A DNA stretch of 64,000 nucleotides from Paraflavitalea devenefica (GTDB taxonomy: Bacteria; Bacteroidota; Bacteroidia; Chitinophagales; Chitinophagaceae): positions 1,426,001 to 1,490,000 of the forward strand of contig NZ_JAARML010000001.1 of NCBI RefSeq assembly GCF_011759375.1. Reading direction: 5' to 3'. Positions 46,539-54,759 of this stretch are shown piece after piece (the first letter of the stretch is position 1; every line of letters starts with the position of its first letter). The notes under the pieces are model-generated. The model saw only the letters and a program-made list of their open reading frames with translations. It did no database searches and had not been told where the DNA came from. A program made the position numbers and the translations under genes.

Positions 46539-47936
46539 ATGAGAAAAATTTTATTCCTCCTGTTCCTGTCGCTGGGAATCAGAACCACCGCGCAAATAGA
46601 CACGGTATCCAATATCAGTGATACAGAAAAGCTTTATGGATTATCGCTATTCTGGAAAGAAGCGGCTTACAACTTTGCTTATTTTGACAAAGCCAATATT
46701 AACTGGGACAGTGCCTACCAGGCCTACATACCAAAGATACTTGCTACTAAAAACACCTGGGATTATTACAGGAAAATGCAGCAGTTTTGTGCCTTATTAA
46801 AAGACGGACATACCAATGTGAACGTGCCTGGCTTTAAACTGGTGAAAGGAGTAATGTACAGACCTTTGTCTTTCTCCTGGCTCGATGAGAAGGTCATTGT
46901 TACCAATGTTCCCAAAGCAGATTCGCTCACTATTCCATTAGGATCTGAAGTAATGAAAGTGAATGACATGCCGGTGATCGCCTATCTTGAAAAGGAGATT
47001 ATTCCCGGTATCTCAGCCTCCGCTACCCACCAGCTCTGGAATGATGCTGTGCGCTCTTTATTCAATGATGCTGATACGAATACTGTATTCCGCTTTACCC
47101 TAAAAACGCCTGCCGGGAAAATCATTTACCATACTACCCACCAGCGTAATAGAAGGATTAATTGGGCTTATCCGCTACCCAATACACCCTGGAAGCGCTT
47201 CCGCTATGAAAAGCTGCCACAGGGGATTGCTTATCTGCAGCTCAACACGTTTGATACTGACAGTGTGGTGTATGATTTCAAGCAACGCCTGCCGGAACTA
47301 TATGAAGCCAAAGCGGTTATTATAGACCTGCGCAATAATGGCGGGGGAAATACAGGTACAGGAATAGAAATATTGAAATACTTTACCAGTCAGAAAAATA
47401 TAAATGGCTCTACCTGGCGTACCCGGCAACACATTGCAGCATTCAAAGCCTGGGGGAGTTTTATTAAGGATGAAGAACTGGAAAAAAGGTTGAAACAAAA
47501 TCCTTTCAATAAGGCCTGGACGCAAAAATCGTATGATATTTCCCGGGGTAAATACTGGTATAGCGGCGATACTTCTTCTTTCTACAATGATGTTGCCGGC
47601 AACAAGCTCACTGTGCCCCTGGTGGTACTGATCGGCAACAGCACGGCTTCTGCTGCAGAGGATTTTTTAATTGCGCTGGATGATCTTAAAGGACGGGCTG
47701 TTACTATTGGTGAAAGAACTTATGGTAGTACCGGACAGCCATTATTCTTTTATTTGCCGGGTGGTGGCTCTGCCAGGATCTGTACCAAGCGGGATACTTA
47801 CCCCGACGGAAGGGAATTTGTAGGATATGGTGTAAAGCCGGATATAGAAGTAAAGCGCACCGCAGAAGATTATATAAAGAAAAAGGATGCACAACTGGAA
47901 AAAGCTATTGAATTACTAAGTTCGAAAATGAAATAG
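46539..47936 (+). CDS. S41 family (tail-specific/C-terminal processing type) peptidase
   Basis: 465 residues from the ATG at 46539 (signal MRKILFLLFLSLGIRTTAQ); the in-frame ATG at 46503 precedes it by 12 codons. An N-terminal helical region (LFWKEAAYNFAYFDKANINW, typical of Bacteroidota S41 proteins) is followed by a PDZ-like segment (GSEVMKVNDMPV) and the catalytic core: VIIDLRNNGGGNTG, GNSTASAAEDFL (catalytic Ser) and GERTYGSTGQPL. Probably periplasmic. Convergent with the second penicillin acylase gene with 13 bases between the stops. Confidence 0.9.
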   Translation: MRKILFLLFLSLGIRTTAQIDTVSNISDTEKLYGLSLFWKEAAYNFAYFDKANINWDSAYQAYIPKILATKNTWDYYRKMQQFCALLKDGHTNVNVPGFKLVKGVMYRPLSFSWLDEKVIVTNVPKADSLTIPLGSEVMKVNDMPVIAYLEKEIIPGISASATHQLWNDAVRSLFNDADTNTVFRFTLKTPAGKIIYHTTHQRNRRINWAYPLPNTPWKRFRYEKLPQGIAYLQLNTFDTDSVVYDFKQRLPELYEAKAVIIDLRNNGGGNTGTGIEILKYFTSQKNINGSTWRTRQHIAAFKAWGSFIKDEELEKRLKQNPFNKAWTQKSYDISRGKYWYSGDTSSFYNDVAGNKLTVPLVVLIGNSTASAAEDFLIALDDLKGRAVTIGERTYGSTGQPLFFYLPGGGSARICTKRDTYPDGREFVGYGVKPDIEVKRTAEDYIKKKDAQLEKAIELLSSKMK

Positions 47937-47949
47937 CATCCCTGTTTAT

Positions 47950-50139
47950 TTACTCACCGGGGTGATAGGTCCTTTCGGCATGCTTCACAATGTCCTCTTT
48001 ATAAAACCAGGCATCCTTAAACTTCCCTTCCACATATAAAGGCGCCTGGTCAAGATAATGTGGCGAGGCCGGATTGGCGCTTTGGCCAAAATATAGAATG
48101 GAGCGGGCCCTGATGCGTGGGCCAAATTCTACAATAGACGTATAGGTATTACCACGGGCGCCATAAAACTTTTGTTGCCCGCGGGTTTGTCCGTTACCAA
48201 AGGCAAACAGGGAACCCAATGGACTGGGCACTGCCGCCACCGGCCAACTGGGCTTATTGTCATCAAACCGCTCCGGCGATCCTTCTACTCTTTGCAGGCG
48301 ATTAATATCACCCCAGTTGACAAAGGCAGTACCAAACCTGGCGATCAATGTCTCTGTTGCCTTGCCCAGCAGGTCAACAGCTACAGTGCCCGGCATGGGC
48401 AACTCATTGCCTTGCAGGTCAGTGGCATTATCATCTGTTGCAGTTTGCCGGGGCTGGTTCCTGTTCCACCCATCATATTGCAGGTACCACATTACAGCAA
48501 TGCTGGTAGCCTTACTGTTCAATGCATAACGGCAATTCCAGCGACGCAAGGTGTCGGCTACTGCGCTCAGCTTTTCTTTCAGTGCCGGTGAAACAGCAGC
48601 CAGGCTATCATATGCGGGCAGTATCTGTGGCAGCCACGCGGCCATCATGGGCAGGTGATTGCTCACCACCAGTTTTTCGAAATCAGTAAAGGAGATCTTT
48701 TCAGGGGCCGATAACAACCGTACTGCTTCTACTGCCCGGAAAATATGTTTGTCGTAAGCCATATAGGCAGGGTAACCGGATTGTTGGGGACTACTGACTG
48801 CTCCTGCTGCCAGGTACGGCGTGGAATTACAGTTCTGTATCCATCCGGAAGCTGGGTTGATAACATGGGCAATATCTTTCAGGCGGTGCAATCCCTTCCA
48901 TTCAGTAGCCGGATCACTGCCGTCTACCGGAAAGCGCCAGTTGAATTGGGTAGAGCGTTTGGCTACTGCATTACCATGCCAGTAAGCCGTGTTACCATAT
49001 CTGTCGGCGTACATCGTATTGGGATAACCCAATGCCCGCTTGTTCATAGCGGCCACGAATTGTTTCAGCTTTTTTGAGCGGCACATTTTCCAGCACTGTT
49101 CTATGTAGCTTGACTGGGCACCTGTTACATTCTTAATGGTTACCAGCAACGAGTCCCGCTTTGCCACTACCGGACCGTGATGCGTTTTGCGCAGCAGAAC
49201 TACCTTGCTTTGCATGCCCGTGGGTGTTTTGTAATGAACAGTATCGTACCATACAGTGGCCCTGCGATAGCTATTGCCATACCGGTATTGCGTGGCGTCG
49301 GTGGGATGATCAAAACGCTCCAGGTAAACATCTGTGAAGTCTACGCCGGAATTGGTATGCGCCCATCCGCTGTAAGCATTAAAGCCGCTCCAGATATAAA
49401 AATTACCAAAGATGGCGAAGCCTGAAACATTCAACCCCTGCTCACTGATCAGATGGCATTCATAGCGTTGTCCGTTGCCAAAGAAATTCACATGCGGATT
49501 GATCAACAGCATGCTGTACCCACTAGCCGATTTGGCAGGGGCTATTGCCATCGTATTGGAGCCATTCTCCCGTTCCTCTATACCATTATCTTCCCCTTCT
49601 CCCTCTGTGCGCGGAAGGATGGTATTGTTATAACTTCTTACTTCTGCACTGCTAATACCATGGCCGGAGGGGTTGTCCGTTCCCGGCAACAAAAAGAACC
49701 AGGGCTCATAATAGTGCAGTAACCGGCGTAGGGTGTCAGGGTGTTTGTATAAATAGTAATTAATACCTGCGGCGGCGCTGTTGCAAAGCTCCTTTACCAG
49801 TGATGATGCTTTGGCATAGTCATTCTTTGCCCTTTTTACGCATTCAAACAGGGCCACAGATACATCATTTTGTAAACGGCCCTCTCCATACAGTTCTGCT
49901 GCGCGGCCCAGCGCAGGGATAAACGTTTCTTCCAGTTGGCGGTAATTGTCTTCACACTGCGCATACATGACGCCGAATGCACAGTCTGCATCCTTTTTAC
50001 CATAAATATGAGGTACGCCCCAGTTATCGCGGATAATGGTAATACGCTGCGCCTGTTGCTGCCAGATAGCGATGTTTTCATTGCTGAATTGTGCCAGCAA
50101 TTGCAGGGGAAGGCAACATAGAAACAGTAGCTTTTTCAT
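47950..50139 (-). CDS. Penicillin acylase family protein, paralogue 2
   Basis: 729 residues from the ATG at 50139, which gives signal MKKLLFLCCLPLQLLAQ; the in-frame ATG at 50295 adds 52 residues overlapping a terminator and is not credible. RITIIRDNWGVPHIYGKKDA and FGVMYAQCEDNYR match paralogue 1; the nucleophile Ser is in ENGSNTMAIAPAKSASG, where autocleavage should occur. NPHVNFFGNGQ, KTHHGPVVAKRD and the C-terminal KHAERTYHPGE follow. The two genes flank the M19, GNAT and S41 genes in the same orientation as each other, suggesting an old duplication with intervening genes. Confidence 0.9.
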   Translation of the reverse strand: MKKLLFLCCLPLQLLAQFSNENIAIWQQQAQRITIIRDNWGVPHIYGKKDADCAFGVMYAQCEDNYRQLEETFIPALGRAAELYGEGRLQNDVSVALFECVKRAKNDYAKASSLVKELCNSAAAGINYYLYKHPDTLRRLLHYYEPWFFLLPGTDNPSGHGISSAEVRSYNNTILPRTEGEGEDNGIEERENGSNTMAIAPAKSASGYSMLLINPHVNFFGNGQRYECHLISEQGLNVSGFAIFGNFYIWSGFNAYSGWAHTNSGVDFTDVYLERFDHPTDATQYRYGNSYRRATVWYDTVHYKTPTGMQSKVVLLRKTHHGPVVAKRDSLLVTIKNVTGAQSSYIEQCWKMCRSKKLKQFVAAMNKRALGYPNTMYADRYGNTAYWHGNAVAKRSTQFNWRFPVDGSDPATEWKGLHRLKDIAHVINPASGWIQNCNSTPYLAAGAVSSPQQSGYPAYMAYDKHIFRAVEAVRLLSAPEKISFTDFEKLVVSNHLPMMAAWLPQILPAYDSLAAVSPALKEKLSAVADTLRRWNCRYALNSKATSIAVMWYLQYDGWNRNQPRQTATDDNATDLQGNELPMPGTVAVDLLGKATETLIARFGTAFVNWGDINRLQRVEGSPERFDDNKPSWPVAAVPSPLGSLFAFGNGQTRGQQKFYGARGNTYTSIVEFGPRIRARSILYFGQSANPASPHYLDQAPLYVEGKFKDAWFYKEDIVKHAERTYHPGE

Positions 50140-50295
50140 GTGATGATCTCTTACGGGATTTGGGCAGACAAGATACGATATGCGGTACTTTGAAATACCG
50201 GCGTTTTGTGCAGTAGTGCGCCTGTTGACGGAGTAAAAAGGCAGGCAATCGGGCTGCTTACAGGCAAAAAGCAGCAAATATTGTTGGGGCAGCAA

Positions 50296-50383
50296 TAAAA
50301 AACCCCAACTGGAAAGTTGGGGTCACACTAATCAAATACCATTAACCATTAAACCTTATCCTATGAAAGCATAAAGATAGGAT
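50296..50383 (-). ncRNA. Candidate small RNA or structured 3' UTR with terminator
   Basis: On the minus strand, a perfect 7-bp stem ATCCTAT/ATAGGAT (50383-50377 with 50364-50358, 12-base loop) is followed by a 35-base linker and a strong intrinsic terminator: CCCCAACT-TTCC-AGTTGGGG (50322-50303) and a T-run (50302-50297). It lies 100-190 bases beyond the stop of the gene at 50483. It could be that gene's 3' end or an independent small RNA; an 11-codon ORF also begins at about 50391. The remaining gap 50140-50295 shows nothing further. Confidence 0.4.
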
Positions 50384-50482
50384 GGCGTCATGGCGTATGG
50401 CTAATATTTTGGGTTGCGTTTTATAGGATTAAGGGTAAACGATTACCGGCAGTAGGGAAAGCTGCTGATCAAACTACGCTGC

Positions 50483-51028
50483 TTAATCTTCTTTGGCTCC
50501 TTTTTCTCCCACAAACCATTGCTCTTTGTTCTTAAACAGCACGTTAAAGGTGGTCAGTGAACCGTAGATACGGGTGATATATTGTTGCAGATTTACCTTG
50601 TCTGCATCGCTCAGTTGCTTATGGGCATTCACCTGCTGCTCCAGTACCCGCAGCCTGTCGCGCAGCATAACGATCTTATGGAAGAAGGCTTCAATAGGAA
50701 CTTCTTTGGGTTTTTGTGTTTTGTCGGCCGGCTGCAACAGCATCATACCCCCTTGCCAGCGGTCGCCCAGGGGAACTGTTTCAGAAAGGCCGCCCCATAA
50801 CCGCAGGATCTTCAGTAATGATTTTTCTATCTCCGAATGGGTTTCTATTTCTTCTGTTACATTTTCCGGGATGATCTCATCGAGGTTGGTATCATTCTTA
50901 TCCACCTCTTTTAATCCATGATTAATAAAAGAGATGAGGTAGGTGGCATAACGCACGCCTACAATAACGCCCGGCCCGAAGTGGGTATGCTGCAGTCGGG
51001 TACCGATACCCAGTGTAAGTTGGTCCAT
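50483..51028 (-). CDS. Hypothetical protein with CarD/UvrD-tail-like N-terminal domain
   Basis: 181 residues. The N-terminal segment GTRLQHTHFGPGVIVGVRY followed by LISFINHGLKEVDK has the pattern of small Tudor-like beta domains found in CarD and at the C-terminus of PcrA/UvrD helicases. The rest is charged helix, including a probable coiled coil (MLRDRLRVLEQQVNAHKQLS). No signal peptide, so cytoplasmic. It may bind nucleic acid or polymerase, but this rests on a weak pattern. It follows the beta-lactamase-like gene by 8 bases and appears co-transcribed. Confidence 0.75.
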   Translation of the reverse strand: MDQLTLGIGTRLQHTHFGPGVIVGVRYATYLISFINHGLKEVDKNDTNLDEIIPENVTEEIETHSEIEKSLLKILRLWGGLSETVPLGDRWQGGMMLLQPADKTQKPKEVPIEAFFHKIVMLRDRLRVLEQQVNAHKQLSDADKVNLQQYITRIYGSLTTFNVLFKNKEQWFVGEKGAKED

Positions 51029-51036
51029 ATAGTTGG

Positions 51037-52557
51037 TTATTTCTTATAAAACTCATAGGGTGTAAACTCCACAAAGTCGGCCATGGTGACCGTCACGGAT
51101 TTCACTTTACCCTTGTCAATAGTAAAAGGCCATACTTTAATACCATACAAAGCTTCGCTGAAGGTAGCGAGAAAGCGGTTGCCTCCCAATGGTTCAAGGA
51201 TAGCATAACGTCCTGTATGATGTTCAAAGCGTGCTAACAGTTTGCCATTTTCCAGCTTAATACTCATCTTACCATATACTTCATGGGTATAGTCGCCTGC
51301 ATAAGCATTCAGGAGTAAGGTGGTGGCAGGATGGGTGGCAATGGTATCTTGTTTTTTCTGAAGCCAATCGGCAGCTTGCTTCTCCTGGTTTTTGCTAAAG
51401 CCAAGGTACACGTTGCTGTAGTTGCGGTAAGGCAATCCCAGATAGGCATCCATGATTTCATAGCGCAGGGCCTCGTAGAAATTATTGGCATCGGTATTGG
51501 TCAATACAATAATGCCCAGTTTTTCTTCAGGTACCAGCGCCACACTGGTAACAAATCCATTCACCCCACCGGTATGGCCTACAAACTTACGTCCGCTGTA
51601 TTCCTCCAGGAACCAGCCCAGGCCATACAAGGCAAAATGTGCTTTATTGTACATATGGCCACCATTACCTAAAATAGAATGGGGCAGGCGTGTTTGGGCA
51701 ATAGCGCCAGTGGACACTACCTGCTTATCATTGTACCTGCCATTATTCAGTTGCATCAATACCCAATGGCTCATATCGCTCACAGAAGAACTGATACTGC
51801 CTGCCGGCGCCATATTATCAATATTGCCATAGCGGATCTTTTTCAGCTCGCCTCTTTCCACAGTATGAGCAGCCGCTTTATTGGACGCTTTCAGGATGTC
51901 TTTAGATAAGGCCAGGGTATTTTTCATGTCCAGTGGCGTGAAGATCCTTTCCTGCAGGAATTCGGCCCATGTTTTACCGGTTACTTTGGGAATGATCTCT
52001 CCGGCAGTCATGAAAGCGGCATTGGTATAGCCCCATTTACTGCGGAAGCTGTACAGCGGTTTTACTTTGCCAAACTTCTCCCGCACCTCCTTTAAGGTAA
52101 GGTCAGAATCGAAATACATAAAGTCGCCCTGGAAAGTTTCAAAGCCGAGACGGTGACAAAGCAGGTCCCTGATATTTACCTCCTTAGCTACCCAGGGATC
52201 ATATAACTTAAAATCGGGCAGCCATTTTTGTACACGATCATCCAGCGATAATTTCTTGTCTGCCTCCAGCATGGCCAGCGCTGTTCCTGTAAATGCCTTG
52301 GAATTGGAGCCGATCATGAACAGGGTATTGGTATCCACCTTATGGCTGGTGCCCACTTCCTGTACGCCATATCCTTTCATCACCACCACTTTTCCGTCTT
52401 TAACAATACCTACAGCTACACCTGGTATCTGCCAGTCCTTCATGGCCCTTTCAACATACGTATCCAGACTGTCCTTTATAAAAGAAGGAATGTTGTCCTG
52501 TGCATGGACTGCCATACCAAGCAGGCATAGCAACAGAAAACAGCAGGTATTTCTCAT
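51037..52557 (-). CDS. Serine hydrolase, class C beta-lactamase/CubicO type with C-terminal extension
   Basis: 506 residues, signal MRNTCCFLLLCLLGMAVHAQ. Active-site motifs of the penicillin-binding/class C fold are all visible: SxxK as GSNSKAFTG (Ser about 80), YxN as WGYTNAAF, and HTGG in place of KTG. The last 100 residues (YAGDYTHEVYGKMSIKLENG) form a DUF3471-like beta domain seen in this family. Members include esterases, D-stereospecific amidases/peptidases and PBP-like proteins. Periplasmic. Thirty bases separate it from the next serine hydrolase gene upstream. Confidence 0.9.
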   Translation of the reverse strand: MRNTCCFLLLCLLGMAVHAQDNIPSFIKDSLDTYVERAMKDWQIPGVAVGIVKDGKVVVMKGYGVQEVGTSHKVDTNTLFMIGSNSKAFTGTALAMLEADKKLSLDDRVQKWLPDFKLYDPWVAKEVNIRDLLCHRLGFETFQGDFMYFDSDLTLKEVREKFGKVKPLYSFRSKWGYTNAAFMTAGEIIPKVTGKTWAEFLQERIFTPLDMKNTLALSKDILKASNKAAAHTVERGELKKIRYGNIDNMAPAGSISSSVSDMSHWVLMQLNNGRYNDKQVVSTGAIAQTRLPHSILGNGGHMYNKAHFALYGLGWFLEEYSGRKFVGHTGGVNGFVTSVALVPEEKLGIIVLTNTDANNFYEALRYEIMDAYLGLPYRNYSNVYLGFSKNQEKQAADWLQKKQDTIATHPATTLLLNAYAGDYTHEVYGKMSIKLENGKLLARFEHHTGRYAILEPLGGNRFLATFSEALYGIKVWPFTIDKGKVKSVTVTMADFVEFTPYEFYKK

Positions 52558-52587
52558 GAGGTTGGTTTTATCGTGAAAAAGCAGAGG

Positions 52588-53883
52588 TTAATCATTAATG
52601 GCCTGGTAAACGAGTACTTTGTACAGGTTGGCGAGGTTGCCCCACCTGGTGGGGTATACATTCCTGTACAGCAGGGCTACCAGCTTTTCTTTGGGGTCTA
52701 CCCAGTAGGTGGTGGCAAACATGCCGCCCCATTCAAAAGTTCCTTCCTGGGTGGGCAACACGGCACTTCCTTTTTCCGTGGTAATGCCAAAGCCCAGTCC
52801 GAATTTGTTGGCCCCCCTGGCAATATCGCCTATCTGGTTCATCGTCATCATGCGTACGGAATTACGGCTCAGGATGCGCTTGCCATTGTATTCACCGCCA
52901 TTCAGCAACATTTGCAGGAAGATGGCATAGTCATAAATGGTGGAGCTCAATCCGCCGCCACCGGAAAAATAAGTGCCTTCTGTAGCGGGGTAATCGCGGG
53001 AAAACTCTCCGTTGATACCGATCCGCGCTGCCATCGGTACTACCTTTCTGGTAGCAGTATCTTCTGTGTACAACATGGCCAGCCGGTTGTATTTTTCCTT
53101 GGGCAGGTAGAAATAAGTATCCTTCATGCCTAGTGGTTCAAAGATGCGTTGATGAAAAAAGGCATCGAGGCTCATCCCGGAAACCACTTCCACCAGGTAA
53201 CCCAGTACATCTGTATTAAGGCCATAGGTAAATTTTTCACCTGGCTGGTGAAACAGGGGCAGACCGCCCAATATTTTCATCTTATCAGCCAGTATTATTT
53301 TATTAACGCCGATACCGCCCACTACACCCGCCTTGGCATAGATGGCATTGGCTTCCGGTGTACCTATCTGTGCATACCCAATGCCCGATGTATGGGTGAG
53401 CAGGTCGCGGATGGTGATCTCCCTTTTGGCGGGAACGGTCGTATAGGTAGAGTCGGCCTTATTGAATTTATCCAGGACAGTTGGTTTCTTAAACTCCGGG
53501 ATATAGTTGGAGATAGGATCGTCCAGCATAAACTTTCCTTCTTCATACAGCATCATCACAGCTACGCTGGTGATGGCTTTTGTTTGGGAGGCAATGCGGA
53601 AAATAGCATCCTTTTTAAGCGGGGTATTCACGTCCTTATCATATCCCACACTTTTATAATAGGCAATTTTGCCATTGTGGATGATCAGCGCCACAGCGCC
53701 ATTCATACGCCCTTTGTCTACATATTCCTGTAATACCTTATCAATGCGTTGGAGCCGTTCGGCGGAGAAACCTGTGGCTGACGGGGTGGGGGTAGGTGCA
53801 ATGACAACCGGGGTAATTTTGGTTTGGGCCAGGACAATGCCCGTGATCAGGAAACTGGCAATAAGCCATGCCATTTTTTTCAT
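52588..53883 (-). CDS. Serine hydrolase, beta-lactamase/EstB type
   Basis: 431 residues, signal MKKMAWLIASFLITGIVLAQ followed by a Thr/Pro-rich stretch. SxxK appears as ASQTKAIT (Ser near 96); the second motif is TYGLNTDVLG, with Tyr as general base as in EstB-type esterases; the third is FEWGGMFATTYWVDP in place of KTG. This set fits family VIII esterases and D-Ala-specific hydrolases better than true beta-lactamases. The protein is exported. It is probably co-transcribed with the hydrolase at 51037 and with the gene upstream at 53931 (47-base gap). Confidence 0.9.
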   Translation of the reverse strand: MKKMAWLIASFLITGIVLAQTKITPVVIAPTPTPSATGFSAERLQRIDKVLQEYVDKGRMNGAVALIIHNGKIAYYKSVGYDKDVNTPLKKDAIFRIASQTKAITSVAVMMLYEEGKFMLDDPISNYIPEFKKPTVLDKFNKADSTYTTVPAKREITIRDLLTHTSGIGYAQIGTPEANAIYAKAGVVGGIGVNKIILADKMKILGGLPLFHQPGEKFTYGLNTDVLGYLVEVVSGMSLDAFFHQRIFEPLGMKDTYFYLPKEKYNRLAMLYTEDTATRKVVPMAARIGINGEFSRDYPATEGTYFSGGGGLSSTIYDYAIFLQMLLNGGEYNGKRILSRNSVRMMTMNQIGDIARGANKFGLGFGITTEKGSAVLPTQEGTFEWGGMFATTYWVDPKEKLVALLYRNVYPTRWGNLANLYKVLVYQAIND

Positions 53884-53930
53884 ATGCGGTAGTTGAATAG
53901 AACTTCAAGATAGGGATAAATGCCTAATGC

Positions 53931-54695
53931 CTATTCCTGTTCTTCTTCCTTTTTCAACTCCCCCATAATGAGTTGCAGCTTGTGGAATTTTTCGTAGCAG
54001 TTTTTGATGTACGACTGGAATTCGTATTCCGTAGCATTTTGTACGAGGAATAAGGGTGGGCGGTAGCGGGCCATAAAGGTATCCAGGTCTGCACCCTTTA
54101 GTTTGGTGAGCTTGATGACCAGGGCACGGCTAAACCGGTGATCAATGTATTTGTCTATTTCCTCCCGTTCCAGCCTTTCCCGGAAGGCCATCATGCTACG
54201 GTTGCGCCGGAAGCGGAACATGTTAATGAACTCATTAATATCAAGCCCAACACCTCCATTGGGATTGAGTGAAGTGCTGACGCCCGGCTTTTCAAAATTG
54301 AATGCTTTGGCATAATCAAGCCTGTTCTGGATAGAGTCGGCCCTGTAGTTGCGGGGCTTTACCATTACCTGTTTTAATTCCGTAATGTTCACATGCAGCG
54401 CCACTTCAAAGTTCTGGATGTTGCGAATGCTCTGGACGGAATATTTGGGCGTAGGCTTGCCGAGGTAGGAAAACCAGATGGAATCGGTTTCGGGAACAAC
54501 GATGGTATACCTGCCCAGTGAATCAGTAACAGTCCCTACACCGGAATTGGTCTGCACGCTTACCGACTGCATGGGGTTGGATTGTGACATATCAAATACC
54601 CGGCCGCTGATCCGGACCGGGGCCTGGCCAAAGGCTGTCCTGGTGGCTGCTGTCAGCAGCAACATATATGATATAATCAGTACCGTTCGGAACAA
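53931..54695 (-). CDS. Carboxypeptidase-like regulatory (CarboxypepD_reg) domain protein
   Basis: 254 residues with signal MFRTVLIISYMLLLTAATRT. One CarboxypepD_reg-like beta-sandwich occupies about 26-115 (ISGRVFDMSQSNPMQSVSVQ, VTDSLGRYTIVVPETDSI, FEVALHVNITELKQVMVKPR). The remainder is a helical region (NEFINMFRFRRNRSMMAFRE) seen in a family of uncharacterised Bacteroidota proteins. The domain occurs at the N-terminus of outer-membrane receptors but here there is no plug or barrel. Probably envelope associated. Confidence 0.82.
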   Translation of the reverse strand: MFRTVLIISYMLLLTAATRTAFGQAPVRISGRVFDMSQSNPMQSVSVQTNSGVGTVTDSLGRYTIVVPETDSIWFSYLGKPTPKYSVQSIRNIQNFEVALHVNITELKQVMVKPRNYRADSIQNRLDYAKAFNFEKPGVSTSLNPNGGVGLDINEFINMFRFRRNRSMMAFRERLEREEIDKYIDHRFSRALVIKLTKLKGADLDTFMARYRPPLFLVQNATEYEFQSYIKNCYEKFHKLQLIMGELKKEEEQE

Positions 54696-54759
54696 ATAGG
54701 TAAAATTAAGGTTGTGATATTACGGCAAGATTGCGACATAGACGGAGCCAAAGGCCAAT

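Noticed and set aside
51037..53883. Calling the two SxxK hydrolases antibiotic-resistance beta-lactamases
   Set aside because: The third motif is HTGG or WGG rather than KTG, and the second enzyme lacks a clear YxN; esterase/peptidase-like members are at least as likely.
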